From positions 124,001 to 188,000 of the forward strand of contig JAIVFH010000012.1 in the NCBI GenBank assembly GCA_025765595.1: a DNA stretch of 64,000 nucleotides, in the 5' to 3' direction. The translations under genes were made by a program, and so were the position numbers. Each line of letters opens with the position of its first letter. The stretch's first letter is position 1. The DNA is from Obelidium mucronatum (lineage: Eukaryota; Chytridiomycota; Chytridiomycetes; Chytridiales; Chytriomycetaceae). Below are positions 1 through 10,879 of this stretch, in pieces. The notes under the pieces are model-generated. The model saw only the letters and a program-made list of their open reading frames with translations, had not been told where the DNA came from and did not search any database.

Positions 1-1664
1 GCTGCGGCGGCATGTGATTGCAGTAGGTATTGGACCGCTGGTGCAATCATGGAGAATGGGGGGAAGACATAGGCTACGTCTGTCCGGCGGAGGGAGACTG
101 AGAGCAGGTTGGTTCCTGTTGCTCCTGGAGATTCGTATCGGCTGTAAAAGCGCGGGAGCTTGGTGTTGCTGGAGGACGCCATGCCGTCGAGGTTGCATTC
201 TCTTCCTATAGCGGACATGGTGATGGCTTGTACCCTCTGAAATGTGGATTGGGAAAGCCGGTAGTCATTCCGTGGATCCTCCCGGGTGATTCCATCTGCG
301 ACGTCATTCTCCTCTGAGCGGAGGTGGTGGATGATGAGTTTGCAATTGATGTGGCGGCAGAGGCGCCAGATGAGGGTGAGGAAGCCATTGATGGTTGGAG
401 AAGTTGAAGAGCCCTTGTTGAGGCAGTGTACCGCAACCATGCTGTCTAGCCAGACATCAACCCATTTGTTGTGTAGCTCATCCTTGAATTGGCAAAGAGC
501 AGCGAACAAGGCAAAGACTTCGCGGGCGTTGATGGATACACCTGCGCTGGGGAGAAGGTAGTCAGGGACCTCCTCTCCTTCGTGGCGAGTGCCACCCTCG
601 GTGACCAGGACGCCACCATGGCGGTTGTCATTGGCGTCCGTGTTGAGTTTGGGTCTAGCATCAATGGTGACATGCATGGGTGAGAGCCACTCAGCGCCAC
701 GCCAGTGTTCGGGGTGGGAAGGGTCTACACACAGCCATTCCTGGAGCTCGGTTCGTAGGAGAGGCGAGATGGGGATCGAACGGCCTCTGGTCTGGGACGA
801 CAGGGCTGTGTACTGGTGGCGTGTGAAAGCCATGCCGCCCTGGAGGGCAAAGGACAGATGAACGCATTTGCCCACAAATGATTCGAGGGCAGCGTATTGG
901 ACAGTGGGTTGGTGGATGAAGGAATGGAGGAGCGTCAAGAAGCGGGCCCGTTTGTCTGCCGGGAGCTCGAGGCGCCGCTCCAACAGCATGAGTATAAAGC
1001 CCAGGTACCTGGGGGTGGATGATGGTAGGACTTGGGACTTGCGGCCAAAGAATAGGCCCAGTTCAGTGCCCAGGATCAAAAGGACATAGACAGAGTTGCT
1101 GACTCGTTCAGATGGCGAATTGGCACCCAGGAGTTCTCCCAGGCCGAAATCGTCAAAGAATACCATCAGTGGCATGTTGTAGGAGCGCAGGTAGCGGACA
1201 ATTGCATCAGTGAGGATGAAGCAGACAAAGGAGGCGCTGTTCCAGCCAAATACGAGGACTGTGGAGACAAAGAATGTCCAGATCCCGTTTCGTTTCCAAC
1301 GGAAACCAAAGTACTTTTGGGAACTGGGGGCGAGGCGGAAGTTGTAGTAGCATGCCTTGACGTCTACTACTGCCATGTGTGTGCCGATCCATTGGCTGAG
1401 TTGGCGGAGCGACTCGGGGTGGTGGGAGGGTGCAACTGTGCATTCATTTAGGCGGCGAAGGTCAGCAATTCGGCGCGGCTTGGTGGGCTCAACGCCGATG
1501 GGGTAAACCACATGTGGTGGGTTGGTTGTGTCGCATGGGCCCAATGGAATGCAGGCGCCGGAGCGGAGGTCATTCTCAAGCTCAGTGCTGAGGAATGCTG
1601 TTAGGTGGGGTGGGGTTGTCTTGAAAGAGTTTGGGAGGGCGGGCGTCAGACTTCCAGAAGTCAT
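1..1664 (-). CDS. Reverse transcriptase-RNase H, partial (runs off left edge)
   Basis: Read on the minus strand from the ATG at 1664-1662, the frame stays open to base 1, about 554 codons. Visible RT motifs are KPRRIADLRRLN (fingers), DVKACYYNFRLAP (motif A), FGWNSASF (motif B) and the catalytic FFDDF in place of YxDD. RNase H follows with DANDN, a REVFALFA helix and DVWLDSM, then FPPFSMIAPAV, a motif seen after RNase H in DIRS-type polyproteins. The enzyme would copy element RNA into DNA. The start overlaps the preceding frame by about 80 bases. Moving between the two frames needs one base skipped in a C-rich stretch near 1605, so the real product may be one polyprotein with an indel. Confidence 0.75.
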   Translation of the reverse strand, partial: MTSGSLTPALPNSFKTTPPHLTAFLSTELENDLRSGACIPLGPCDTTNPPHVVYPIGVEPTKPRRIADLRRLNECTVAPSHHPESLRQLSQWIGTHMAVVDVKACYYNFRLAPSSQKYFGFRWKRNGIWTFFVSTVLVFGWNSASFVCFILTDAIVRYLRSYNMPLMVFFDDFGLGELLGANSPSERVSNSVYVLLILGTELGLFFGRKSQVLPSSTPRYLGFILMLLERRLELPADKRARFLTLLHSFIHQPTVQYAALESFVGKCVHLSFALQGGMAFTRHQYTALSSQTRGRSIPISPLLRTELQEWLCVDPSHPEHWRGAEWLSPMHVTIDARPKLNTDANDNRHGGVLVTEGGTRHEGEEVPDYLLPSAGVSINAREVFALFAALCQFKDELHNKWVDVWLDSMVAVHCLNKGSSTSPTINGFLTLIWRLCRHINCKLIIHHLRSEENDVADGITREDPRNDYRLSQSTFQRVQAITMSAIGRECNLDGMASSSNTKLPRFYSRYESPGATGTNLLSVSLRRTDVAYVFPPFSMIAPAVQYLLQSHAAA

Positions 1665-1926
1665 TGATGTCCACACCGTGTTCTACAATCTTGAGGATCA
1701 GCTTCTCATGAGGGGAGAAGGCAGCTACCTTGCGCCAGGTTTCCAGGCGCGAGGCATCAACATTTCCTGCACGGAAGGCGTCGGGGCTCGGTAGGAACAG
1801 GTTGGCAGGGTTGCCGGATGCTCGGCCGGCCAGGACCTCTGCAATTGGGGGGTCGGGTGGGACTGGGTCCTTTGATATGGCATTGTCGCCAAAAATACGT
1901 TGGAAGATGACACTATTTGGAATAGT
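1582..1926 (-). pseudogene. RT-upstream polyprotein segment, frame interrupted
   Basis: This open stretch precedes the RT frame and ends at a TGA at 1584-1582. It carries HEKLILKIVEHGVDINDFWK, which resembles the leader before the RT fingers in DIRS-type proteins. At its upstream side an in-frame TAG (1929-1927) separates it from an Ala/Pro-rich frame reaching back to 2379. A CCTAG acceptor-like site overlaps that TAG, so a short intron is possible but no good donor was found. A nonsense change in a decaying copy is equally possible. Confidence 0.45.
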
Positions 1927-2017
1927 CTAGGAAAGGCAGTTAACAAATGCACAAAGAAGTGGCCAGTAGAGGGCTTTATTTGGGGAGGACGGTTGGGGAA
2001 TGGTGCCCTTTGGGCGG

Positions 2018-3696
2018 TCATTCAGTTGGGCGGCGGTCACTGCGGCTGCTGCCGCTGTTGTTGCTGCGGTCGTAGGGCTTGGACCGTGGCTGGCACTGGG
2101 AACGGGTGCAGCTGTTTTGACCGCAGGTACTGCGACAATCTTGCTCCTTGTGGGAGGCGATGTTGGTGCGGCGGCAGTGGTTGCAGCCATGGCGGCCGTT
2201 GCTGGTCCAACTAGTGTTGCGCCTGCGGTCGCCAGTGGGGCGAGAGGCCTCCGTGATCTTTGCTTGCTGGATGGCATAGCGGTCGATCTTGGCGGCCCAC
2301 GCTGTTGGGAGACTGTTGCGTGCCGGTTCCTCCTTGAGGTGGTCCATGAGGAACCTTTGGGTCTGTTGAGGAGGGACACTCTTTTGGATGGAGTAGTCGG
2401 TGATTCTGGCTGCAGTGGTGTACTCGTCGAATGCTTGCATGTCGGTGATGATCGATGCAGAGTTGAGGATGGCCTCGATGGCCTGGCGGATGTCCGCGTT
2501 GCTGGAGTAGCCCAGCGTGGTGATTGTTGCGCGGAACGACTCGTCGAGCATGTCGAAGCGTACCTGAAGACAAACGGGTCAGTCAGGGGAGAGGTGGAGT
2601 GGGCAAAGGGTGGTGTAGGGGGGGGTCCCTTAGAGTGGGAGCATGGGTCCTAACACGCCGCCATCAGGAGCCGATCCCTGATGGGTGCCTCTGTGCGGCG
2701 AGAGGGCTTAGGGTGGGGAGCGCGGAGCTCGTGAAAATGAGCGCGAAGCTCGCAAGGGTGAGCGCGAAGCTCGCAAAGGTGAGCGTGAAGCTCGAGGAGA
2801 TGAGCGCGAGGCTCGTAATGGCGAGCGCGCAGCTCGTAGAAAAGGAGCGCGGGCTCGTAAATACGAGGGCAAGGCTCGTGGAGGTGGGCGCTGAAGCGCG
2901 GAAGTGCCGAAGGAAGTGAGCGCAAGGCTCGTAACGGTGAACGCGCGGTTCGTAGGGAGAAGCGCGGGCTCGTAGGTACGAGGACAAGGCTCGCAGGTGT
3001 GAGCGCGGGGCTCGCAGTGAGGGACTGGTAGTCGGCCCACGATGATACGGCCTAGCCGTTGGAGGAGGTCGCCCGGGACGGTTGCCGCTCCGTCGCGCCG
3101 GGACACGAGATAAGAGAGAGAAAAGAGAGAAGGGTATGAAGAACGAAAGGTTGACTAACCTGAAGCCTGGACGTGTCCTTGGGAGTTGCGGCGGTGGGTG
3201 CTTCGTCTTCGGAGGTAGCCTCGTTGTCGGATGCGGGATCGTCGTTGGCGGCGGCGGGTTCGTGGCGAGGGCGTGGGCGGTGTTGCTGTGGTTGTTGCTG
3301 TGGTTGTTGCTGCTGTTGCTGCTGTGGGGCGCGGGCGGCACGGGCAGCGGTGATCGTAGCGCGGAAGCCTTCCATGCGGCGGGGGGGTGGTGGCAACGGT
3401 GGCACTACTGCGTTGTCGATGTTGCCGTCGCGGATGGCGGTGTACTCTTCCCAGTCTGGGTCTTCCTGGACTGGAATGACCGCGACCGGAACGTTGAGCC
3501 TAAAAACACCGTCCCAGTCTGCTCTGGGGTTGGCGTTGTCCGGGTGGTCGACCAGGGCACGGAAGACTACATCGGCGGTGGAGCCGACTGGGAGGCCCAT
3601 AACGCTGGTAATGACTCTTACCACGTCGTCCTGGAGGGTACTGAAGCGCATGGTCAGCACGTTTGTTTGCGCGGGGGTGGGGTTGGGGGCAGCCAT
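2018..3696 (-). CDS. Gag-like protein of the retrotransposon, two exons
   Basis: Exon 1 is 3696-3160 and exon 2 is 2563-2018, joined in phase 0 across a 596-nt intron with donor GTTAGT and acceptor GTCTTCAG. The product is about 360 aa: an N-terminal part starting MAAPNPTPAQTNVLTMRF, a Gln-rich stretch, an acidic linker, then a helical region. A cysteine/histidine cluster, CNHC-x7-H-x4-C, resembles a retroviral-type zinc knuckle with a longer first loop, expected to bind element RNA. The last 40 codons are doubtful, because an Ala/Pro-rich frame one base away looks like the true continuation into the polyprotein. The intron contains a 21-bp minisatellite. Confidence 0.6.
2728..3030. repeat. 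21-bp minisatellite inside the gag intron
   Basis: About 13 imperfect units of 21 bp with plus-strand core GTGAGCGCGAAGCTCGTAANG. One longer unit near 2880-2915 breaks the phase. Most units keep GAGC and GCTC as a short inverted pair, so each could form a tiny hairpin. The array lies wholly in the intron of the gag-like gene. A 21-bp period keeps any reading frame open, which explains the long Arg/Ser-rich frames here that should not be read as genes. Confidence 0.8.
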
Positions 3697-3782
3697 TCGA
3701 GCGGGAGCGGTAGCGAGCGGTGCGAAGGGGTTTGGAAAAAGGAAAATGCTGTAAATTGGTAATTTACGGCTTTTCCAGGCTT

Positions 3783-3821
3783 GACTGGCGGGATCTCTCA
3801 ATATATCAATCCCGCACAGTC
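3783..3821. repeat. Terminal hairpin at the retrotransposon 5' edge
   Basis: GACTGGCGGGAT at 3783-3794 pairs with ATCCCGCACAGTC at 3809-3821 with a single bulged base and a 14-nt AT-rich loop. It sits between the gag start (3696) and the stop of the neighbouring Munc13-like gene (3827). It may mark the element terminus. Confidence 0.6.
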
Positions 3822-3826
3822 AACCC

Positions 3827-6525
3827 TCAAACGCGTATTATGACAGTAAAACCCCCAACAGGCACATCGAAGGTCACTCCATCATCCCCACTATTTATAG
3901 CATCTACAACAATTGAGTTGAGTGCGAATGTTGCTTTCATGAGGATAGAGTCTCTGCTGATGTTATCTCCGCTGCCACCCCCAAAAATTAGAGTATTCAA
4001 ATCGTCAGATTCTCCCGCCGTCGAAGGAAGGTGGAATATGAGCTGCAACTGCAGACCATTCGCAAGATCCGAATCCTTTACAACAATAGGAATCGCCGAC
4101 GAGTTCGAGTGGCCAAAAGATAGTCGTCGCTTCTGATGAAACCTGCCGGTGCGTCCCAGACAATTTCCACTAGCCAAAGAGCAAACTTGAATTGTCAGTT
4201 TCGACGCGTACGGTTTAACAGGATGCAAGTTATCGGCTCGCAATACCGTCAATATTCCGGTTGTACAAGGTCCTGGATTTGGAGAGATTGCTTCAACAAC
4301 TGAAGGAATTCTACCATTACTTGTATGCAAGGAGTCCTTGAATGATGTTGGAATCGAATCTAATAGGCTGTCAAATCTGGCAACAACGGCCTCTATATTG
4401 GATAACTTGACGCAAGACACAGGGGAGATGCGGCGCTCTGTGGGATCAACAGGCGGTCCTTCTTTGCGAACTTTGAGCTTGAATTTGAGTTGAGACGGTG
4501 ATCCTGGTGGCGATTGAGTCTGGGAAGATGCGCTACTTGTTGAGAACGATCTTGGAAGATGGTTCTTGAGATCATTCTCAATGCTTTCCTTCGTCAAATC
4601 GATATACTCTTCTATTCCAGCAGTTATATTCTGAGATTGTTTGAAAAAAGTAGTTTCAGTCGTAGCAACCAATGTCAGTCAAGTTGAAGTCAAATCACCT
4701 CCAACATCTTCCCAATAAATATCCGCGTGTCGATTTCTGATGGCCAACTCAAATCAATAATGAAGTCAATTTGTTGCTGGAAAGATGTGAAGATATCAAT
4801 AACAGAAGACGAATGGCCTGTTGATTGCAGTGCAAACTGTTGAAAGTCAGCCAATCACATCCCAAACTTCAGCACGCACCGCCTTACATCATCTAAGTCG
4901 ATAGACCTTTGAACCCACTGCTTGATATTTGTTTCTACACGGAATTTATACATTTTTGAGTTTGTTAAGAATATTTTTCAACTCACCTGAAAGCCGTAAA
5001 AACTCTTCAACGTATGGTCTGAACAGCTCAACTAAATTTAATTTTTCTAAAAGAGAAGGATGAATACGGTAACAAATGCTCGCCAATCTCTTTGTTTCTT
5101 TGTAGACCTTGAAGACTTCATCTAACGAAACCGATTCCAAACAGCTGAGAACGCCAAAAATATGCCCAACGTAGATATTGGATATTAACAACGGAATATT
5201 GAAGCTGAACATTTGAAGGTTACATTGATTTTTAAAACAGTGGAGTACTTTACCTTTGACAATTCTCAAAAGCCTTTAGTTCTTCCACAATATTCGCGAT
5301 CAAATCCAGAACAGTTTTACTGGATTCAATGGTATTGCAGCACCGTTCGGCTATTGCTTTTGAGATGCAATCTTCAATGAGGTTATGGCCAGATGCTCCA
5401 CCAAAATGTGGAAGGAGTAGCGGGTTTTCAATGAAAGATTCCAAAGTTTGTACTATTTGAACCAAGGAATTCAATGTTGTGGCTCCATAATGATCCACTG
5501 GCTGCTGAAGAGTTCTTGATATGAACCGTCGAGTTGAATGGTATATGCTGAGACCCAAGGTTTGGAACTTCTGCTTGAAATAGTCAAACATTTTTATCGC
5601 GCCAAGCTTGATGTACCTTTGATGCATCGCTGGCGAGAGAAAATTCACGTGCCTCTGTCATGATGACATCGAGTTGTTCAAACCCGCCAGAAGCGTATAA
5701 CTCCACGCCCGCAGTATGAATTGCCCAGTATTTAGATAATTGCTCCAAATCGCTGATTGATTTTTCGCGCGATGCTTGAGAATGGGAGCCTAGAAACGCT
5801 CGAAGTGTGTCTTCGAACGCTAGAATCACTTCTGATAAAGAGAATTGCAGTACGTCCTCGACTATTGTCTCTGGAGGACCGGATCGACATACATCTTTAA
5901 ATTCGATCAAGACTCTTCCGGATACACTCGACTTGTTTGATCGTTTCTCCAGTAGATACCAGTTCTCAACAACTTGACTATCAAACATTCCCAAAAGATC
6001 GCCCCCCAACAACACAATTTGACCCAAAAATGAATCAGAATCTTTTGACTTTCCAAGCTTGTATGTGTCTGGAAATGCTTCAGTCCCTGCTGATCGCTTG
6101 CTCCAAATAGATATCACGATGTCAGACTTCTCGCAAATTACACTACCGGCAGGTTAGTTACAGCCTTATAGGAGCAAAGCATATTAAGCTGCTCACATAG
6201 ATATATTGAAGTTCCAAGTTGGATCCACGGATCGCTCAATAGAGTCGCTTTCAAAGGTCAAGTGGTTGTTGGGATCACTTCGGTCGGTGACAGTCACATA
6301 TGGATTGCTGGAACCATTACGATCCTTTGCTCTCAGCTGCTCTGCCTTTCGAATGCACAGGGTGACCAGCGTCGATTTGCGATCGAGTGAAGGAAGGACT
6401 GTTCCTGTTGTAAACTCGACAAAAGCTTCGACATGCTCACAACCAGGAGGTCTTTGATGCTTTATCAGAAACATCAAGTTTTTTGCGTCATTTGTCAGCC
6501 AGTGTGGCCTCAATGGGCGGCTCAT
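3827..6525 (-). CDS. Munc13/Ync13-like C2-MUN protein, C-terminally shortened
   Basis: Seven exons were joined: 6525-6197, 6142-5617, 5573-5254, 5204-4987, 4934-4888, 4836-4699 and 4630-3827 (793 aa, in frame throughout). An N-terminal C2 domain (RAKDRNGSSNPYVTV, SVDPTWNF, SDIVISIW) is followed by a MUN-like helical region and a second C2 domain (ILTVLRADNLHPVKPYASKL). The motif RKEGPPVDPTERRISPVSCV is typical of fungal UNC13-family proteins, which prime vesicle fusion at the plasma membrane. Intron positions match the paralogue at 28.4-32.4 kb. That paralogue continues about 240 aa after the second C2, while this one stops five bases from the retrotransposon's terminal hairpin, so the end is probably cut off. 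One intron (5616-5574) is only 43 nt. Confidence 0.8.
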
Positions 6526-6754
6526 GGCTGGCTTGATGCCCTCAACTTTTCTCAGAAACCAACATCACCCTTCATAAAAAATGCTCATCAATAATGAACA
6601 TAACAATAGGGTCCTTTCCAGAGCGAGTTTAAACTAGTGGGTATTGAGATCCCGAGATTTGGGCATCATTTGCAATGGTTGAACGCAACCAAACGCAACC
6701 AATAAGACTACAAGAAAAACCCTAATAACATATCGCACCATATAACTAAAAGTG

Positions 6755-6808
6755 CGCTCGATACTGGGATCGAACCAGTGACCTTGAGGTTAACAGCCCC
6801 ACGCTACT
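6755..6808 (-). pseudogene. tRNA-Asn(GTT) 3' half
   Basis: Read on the minus strand, an anticodon stem TGGGG/CCTCA encloses the loop CTGTTAA (anticodon GTT, Asn). It is followed by a variable loop, a T arm with loop TTCGATC, and the acceptor 3' strand ATCGAGC. The D arm and the matching 5' acceptor strand are missing: beyond about 6808 the sequence becomes the recombinase-like gene. It is therefore a broken tRNA, not a functional one. Confidence 0.7.
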
Positions 6809-9800
6809 GTCCCAAAATCAACCGCCGGCACCGCTCGCAAGCGCAAAAGCAATGACGACGCCACCGATGGTGCGAGCAAGGCTCGCAAAAGAGGCATATC
6901 GAACATCTACCTGACCCGCGATGCTGAAACCGAGGCACCCAAGGAGACTCGCACCAACAAGAAGGGAGGCGGCAGAAAAAAGAAGGATTCTGGGGATCCT
7001 GAATCCTTCGATAACCCTGCTGCCACTGTCGTTTTGATTCCCGAGTATCCGGAGTATCCACTAGACCCGGCGGTGATTGCTACCCGTGGAATCGCCATGC
7101 CGACGAACTTCATCAGGAAAAAGGCCTTCTCAAAGCTGCGCACCGACCTCAGCGATCCTGACCACCCCATCAGCCACGAAATTGCTGGGAAGAACCTTGC
7201 TGTTCTGCTGAATTTTCTTGACGACTGTGGTAAGTCTATTTTCTTTTTTACTTTCATTCCCCTCGAGTCCGAGCGATCAGGCGAGGTACGAGCCAGCGAG
7301 GCGAGACCCGCGACACTCAATGCGCGCAAAGCGCGCTTTTAGAAAAAAATTGGGTTTTGGCTTTTCTATGTATCTCTAAACAACATGTTTTTTTTAAATA
7401 GATCACTTAAAGCCCCAACATTTGATCCCCTTTCGGGCTGCCTTCAACTTCCTAGTTTTCTACTTCCGCGCGGATCCAATTTTCAATGACACACTCATGG
7501 GTCTCGTTGAACTGTTTCCTTCCTTGGGAAAAGACGAGCGCAATGAGTTCTTAACTCAAATCAACCACCACGTCGATATCCTGAACCGTGACCTAAAGAG
7601 TGCGTCTGCTCACTATTCCACTTGGAGGGAAGGATTGGTAAGTGCTTCGCATCTTTTTTGGTTGCCTCATACTGATATTCCTCCAACAGATTATCATGAA
7701 ACGCGAAGTACAGAAGCAATTGATCGCTGAGCCCGCAATGGCCCCGGTTGATTATGCCGTCAAGACCACTCCGGCAAATATCACGACCATTCTCGAAGCC
7801 GTTGCGTTAAGGCCGAAAAAAATTCGAAAAAAAGCCAACGACAAAGTCGATGACGCCAACAGCGATTCAGAGAGCGAAGATGGTGAAAACAATGCTGTTG
7901 AGGATGCCGCTATTGGGAATCCAGCAGTTGTTGATTTGGGATCCAAGAAAGTATGTCTTGATTCTTATTTTTTTTCTTTTGTCTTCTAACAATTCCTGAA
8001 ATAGTCATTGCTGGAAGGATTTCATAACCGATCCAAATCGCTATCCTATTTGCAGCAGCCGTTTCACACCACGCCCATTGTGTGCAAGCTCGCTGGTCCT
8101 GCTGGGAAACAGGTCTGCAAAACACATGGGCACATCTTCAAAATCAACAAACTTCGGCTCTCCGACGCAATCAAAAGGTGTGTGTTCGTTGTTTCATTTT
8201 TTATTAGTTCTAAATTTGGGTTCTAGTTACGATGTCGACCGATGGAATGAGTATGAGACAGTCATGAATGAAGTAATGGACCCACAGTATCAAGTGAAAA
8301 CAAACTTGTTTTTCTTGCATAACGGTCGCATCGCCAACAAGAACGGCATGGAGTTGGGAAAGTTGAGTGTAACCAACTTTCAGACGGGGGGGCGTAGTAA
8401 GGACATGCGAAGCATGTCGCAGCTTGACGTTGACTGTTATCAGACTCCTTGTGTGGACAGGAAGGGTATTTATGCTGTGGAAGGGGTTGAACTGCCGAAG
8501 CTCTGGCAAGTTGAGTTCCGTATGGACGAAACTAAGACTGCAGTGAGTTTGTGTCCCTTGCCTTTTTTATTTTTTTAAAGGTGTCTCTACAAGGCTTTTG
8601 CCCGTAAAAAAGGGCAAGTGGAGGTGCGATACATCCAAATATTCGAGACCGTGAACCCTGTTCGATCTTGGGGTTTATTTGACGGACTTTGTTGGTTTGA
8701 ACGACTTCTCTTTAAAGACAAGGATCCGGATTGGTGGGTCTTCCAATTGTTTTGATCGCCTCCAAATATTGATGTGTTTTTTCAGGGAGAATGGTTACGA
8801 ATCATTGAAGGACTTGGTTCTTTTTTCAACCACTGATGACAAATCTGTCATGTCCTATGATTCTCATCGACTCGGAATTTCTAATGCTATTGAAGCCTTT
8901 GACCTTGTGGACATAGAGAGTAAGTTTGTGGCATTTTGGTTACGTCTTTTATTTCTTTGTTCAACGCCCTTCCTTTATTCATTCAGACAAGAAAACTCAT
9001 ATTGGACGAAAACTTAACCAATATGAACTTGATTCGCGAGGAGTTCCGAGATCAATTTCCAAGTCCCTCTCGTGGATGCTAACAGGCAGCAGCGACATGG
9101 ACGTTCAAACTGCGCACTATGCAAAAATGATTCCGTTGATGGTGCGTTAATATTTTTTTTATTGCTTCCTAACATGTGTTTGAACAGATTCGCCTTGCTC
9201 TCGCTTTTCACAATATTGAGGCGGACAAGCCGATTACCATTCCATGCCATAACGTACAGGTACCAATGGAAATGATCCATGCCTTGATTCCTTGGTTGCC
9301 AAAGCTGAAGGCTGTTCTGAATGGTCCAAAGGACACTCCAGCGTGGAAGAAGTTGGTTCTCACTGCTGATCCAAAAAATCCCGGCAAGATGATTGAGTCC
9401 GGAGTTCATTCATTGCCACGGTTCATTAGACGTCTGGAGTTCTCTGCATATTCCTTTTATGTACGTGTCGCGTCCCTCATTTATCATGGGTACTTGAAGC
9501 CAGGTAACTACTGTCATTTGTAGTCATTTGTTTTAACATTTGGGTTAGAGGATGAGCTGTATCGGGTTATTTTTAACCACTACATCATCAAGGTTGACTT
9601 TCCGGGCGAATTCAAACGAATATGTGAAGAAGTATTTGAGGAGGAACGAAAGTACGAAGTCAAAACAAAGGCTGAAGTGCAAGCCGCAAATACCGCTATT
9701 GCGGCTGGATTGATGCCCGGTTCCACCAGAAACGCGGATGGTAATGTTGGTGTCAGTCCCGAAACTTTGCTTCAGCTGAAGAAAAACTTGCTGGATGATC

Positions 9801-10793
9801 TGGCGGAAATAATGACGGGGATAATTCGAAACGAGACAAAAAGCGCAGTGCACGAAGCACTTTCCAATATTATGGGACAGGAAAGCATTGACAAGTTGGT
9901 GGGTTCATGGGTTTTGTATAAATGTTCCATTAATTTACCTTTCATGTCAATAGATTTCGTTGCAACAACGTATTGATGCCTTGGATCTACCTGCTTCTTC
10001 GTCAAGCACCAGCGGTATTGTTGCTCGTCCTCCTCCAGTAGCTGCGGCGGCAGAGTCGACAGCTCTTGAAGCGGCCGCTCCTCCGGTTTCCCAGTTGGTC
10101 TTGGCAAACATGGAAGTTGGAAAAGGGCGTTATCGTGTCGAGTACCATCAGCCATTTGGCAACATACCAAAACAGCTCAAGGGAAACAAGGTGTTTCAGC
10201 ACAATATTCCCTCTGTTACTCTGCCGGAACTTGGAGATTTCACGTCTTGCCTTCAGGTTTTATTTTTTTTTTTATCAAAAAAATGTCTGTTTGCTGACTC
10301 GTTTAAAAAAAAGGTCCATGAATTAGTGTACCATCCGGATTGCCCGCTTTCGTTGCTCAATACGCGCCATAAGCAGTACTGGACCCGTGTAATCCCAAAA
10401 GGTCAGAAAGGCTCCGATGTTCTCGGCACTCGTTACCGAAACTTGCAAAGGTGTCTCGTTGCTATTTTGAAGAGAAAGTCTTTGCTTGGTGGAACCGTTG
10501 AAGAGGCTTGTGCTGATTTGGACAATGACCCACTCTTCCGCAACAAGGATAACTCTGTGTCGCTCTCTAAGATTGCAGCGACCGCACAAGGCAGTACATT
10601 GCCAACTTTGGGGATGGAGAAAACATTTAAGAACTACAAAAAGCCAGGGAAGAAAGTGAAGGGAAAGGAAGTCGCTGTGGTTGGGGGTCAAGTTGTGGCT
10701 GCGGTTGGCGGTCAAGTTGATGCAGAGAATATTGAGAATGCTGAAGCCGGTAGTGAGGAGGATGAGGGGGGAGATGGGGAGGACAACCGTTAG
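6793..10793 (+). CDS. Crypton/Ndc10-like tyrosine recombinase, 5' end missing
   Basis: Twelve exons join in one open frame, beginning in an exon without ATG (6793-7211) and ending at 10793. Middle exons carry a pattern seen in fungal Crypton recombinases and Ndc10: KKTHIGRKLNQYEL (H-x-x-R), then LSWMLTG and AHYAKM, which would supply Trp and the nucleophilic Tyr. The first catalytic Arg could not be placed with confidence. The N-terminal exon is rich in Lys/Arg (ARKRKS, GGGRKKK). The C-terminal domain (VYHPDCPLSLLNTRHKQYW, GSDVLGTRY) recurs alone downstream and may bind DNA. If this reading is right, the protein cuts and rejoins DNA to move its own gene. The missing start coincides with the broken tRNA-Asn. 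Confidence 0.5.
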
Positions 10794-10879
10794 TTCTTTG
10801 TTTTGAATACATTCAGTACTTTTCCTTTGTGTCTTCGTTTCATGTTTTCAAGTTTTTCATTTTTTTTTCGCAACAATCA

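Larger units (their letters stand above)
1..3822 (-). mobile_element. DIRS-like retrotransposon, 5' part
   Basis: A minus-strand element whose 5' end lies near 3822 and whose 3' end is beyond the left edge. In order it has a terminal hairpin, a spliced gag-like gene with a zinc-knuckle-like cluster, a linker region, and a reverse transcriptase directly followed by RNase H. RT followed at once by RNase H, ending in an FPPFSMI-type motif, fits the DIRS (tyrosine recombinase) order better than Ty1 or Ty3 elements. The recombinase itself would lie to the left and is not seen. No long terminal repeat was recognised. The element abuts the 3' end of a Munc13-like gene. Order assignment is an inference. 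Confidence 0.6.

Noticed and set aside
2664..3341. Long Arg/Ser-rich frames on the minus strand at 2.7-3.1 kb
   Set aside because: They come from the 21-bp minisatellite, whose period keeps all frames open; the region is an intron.
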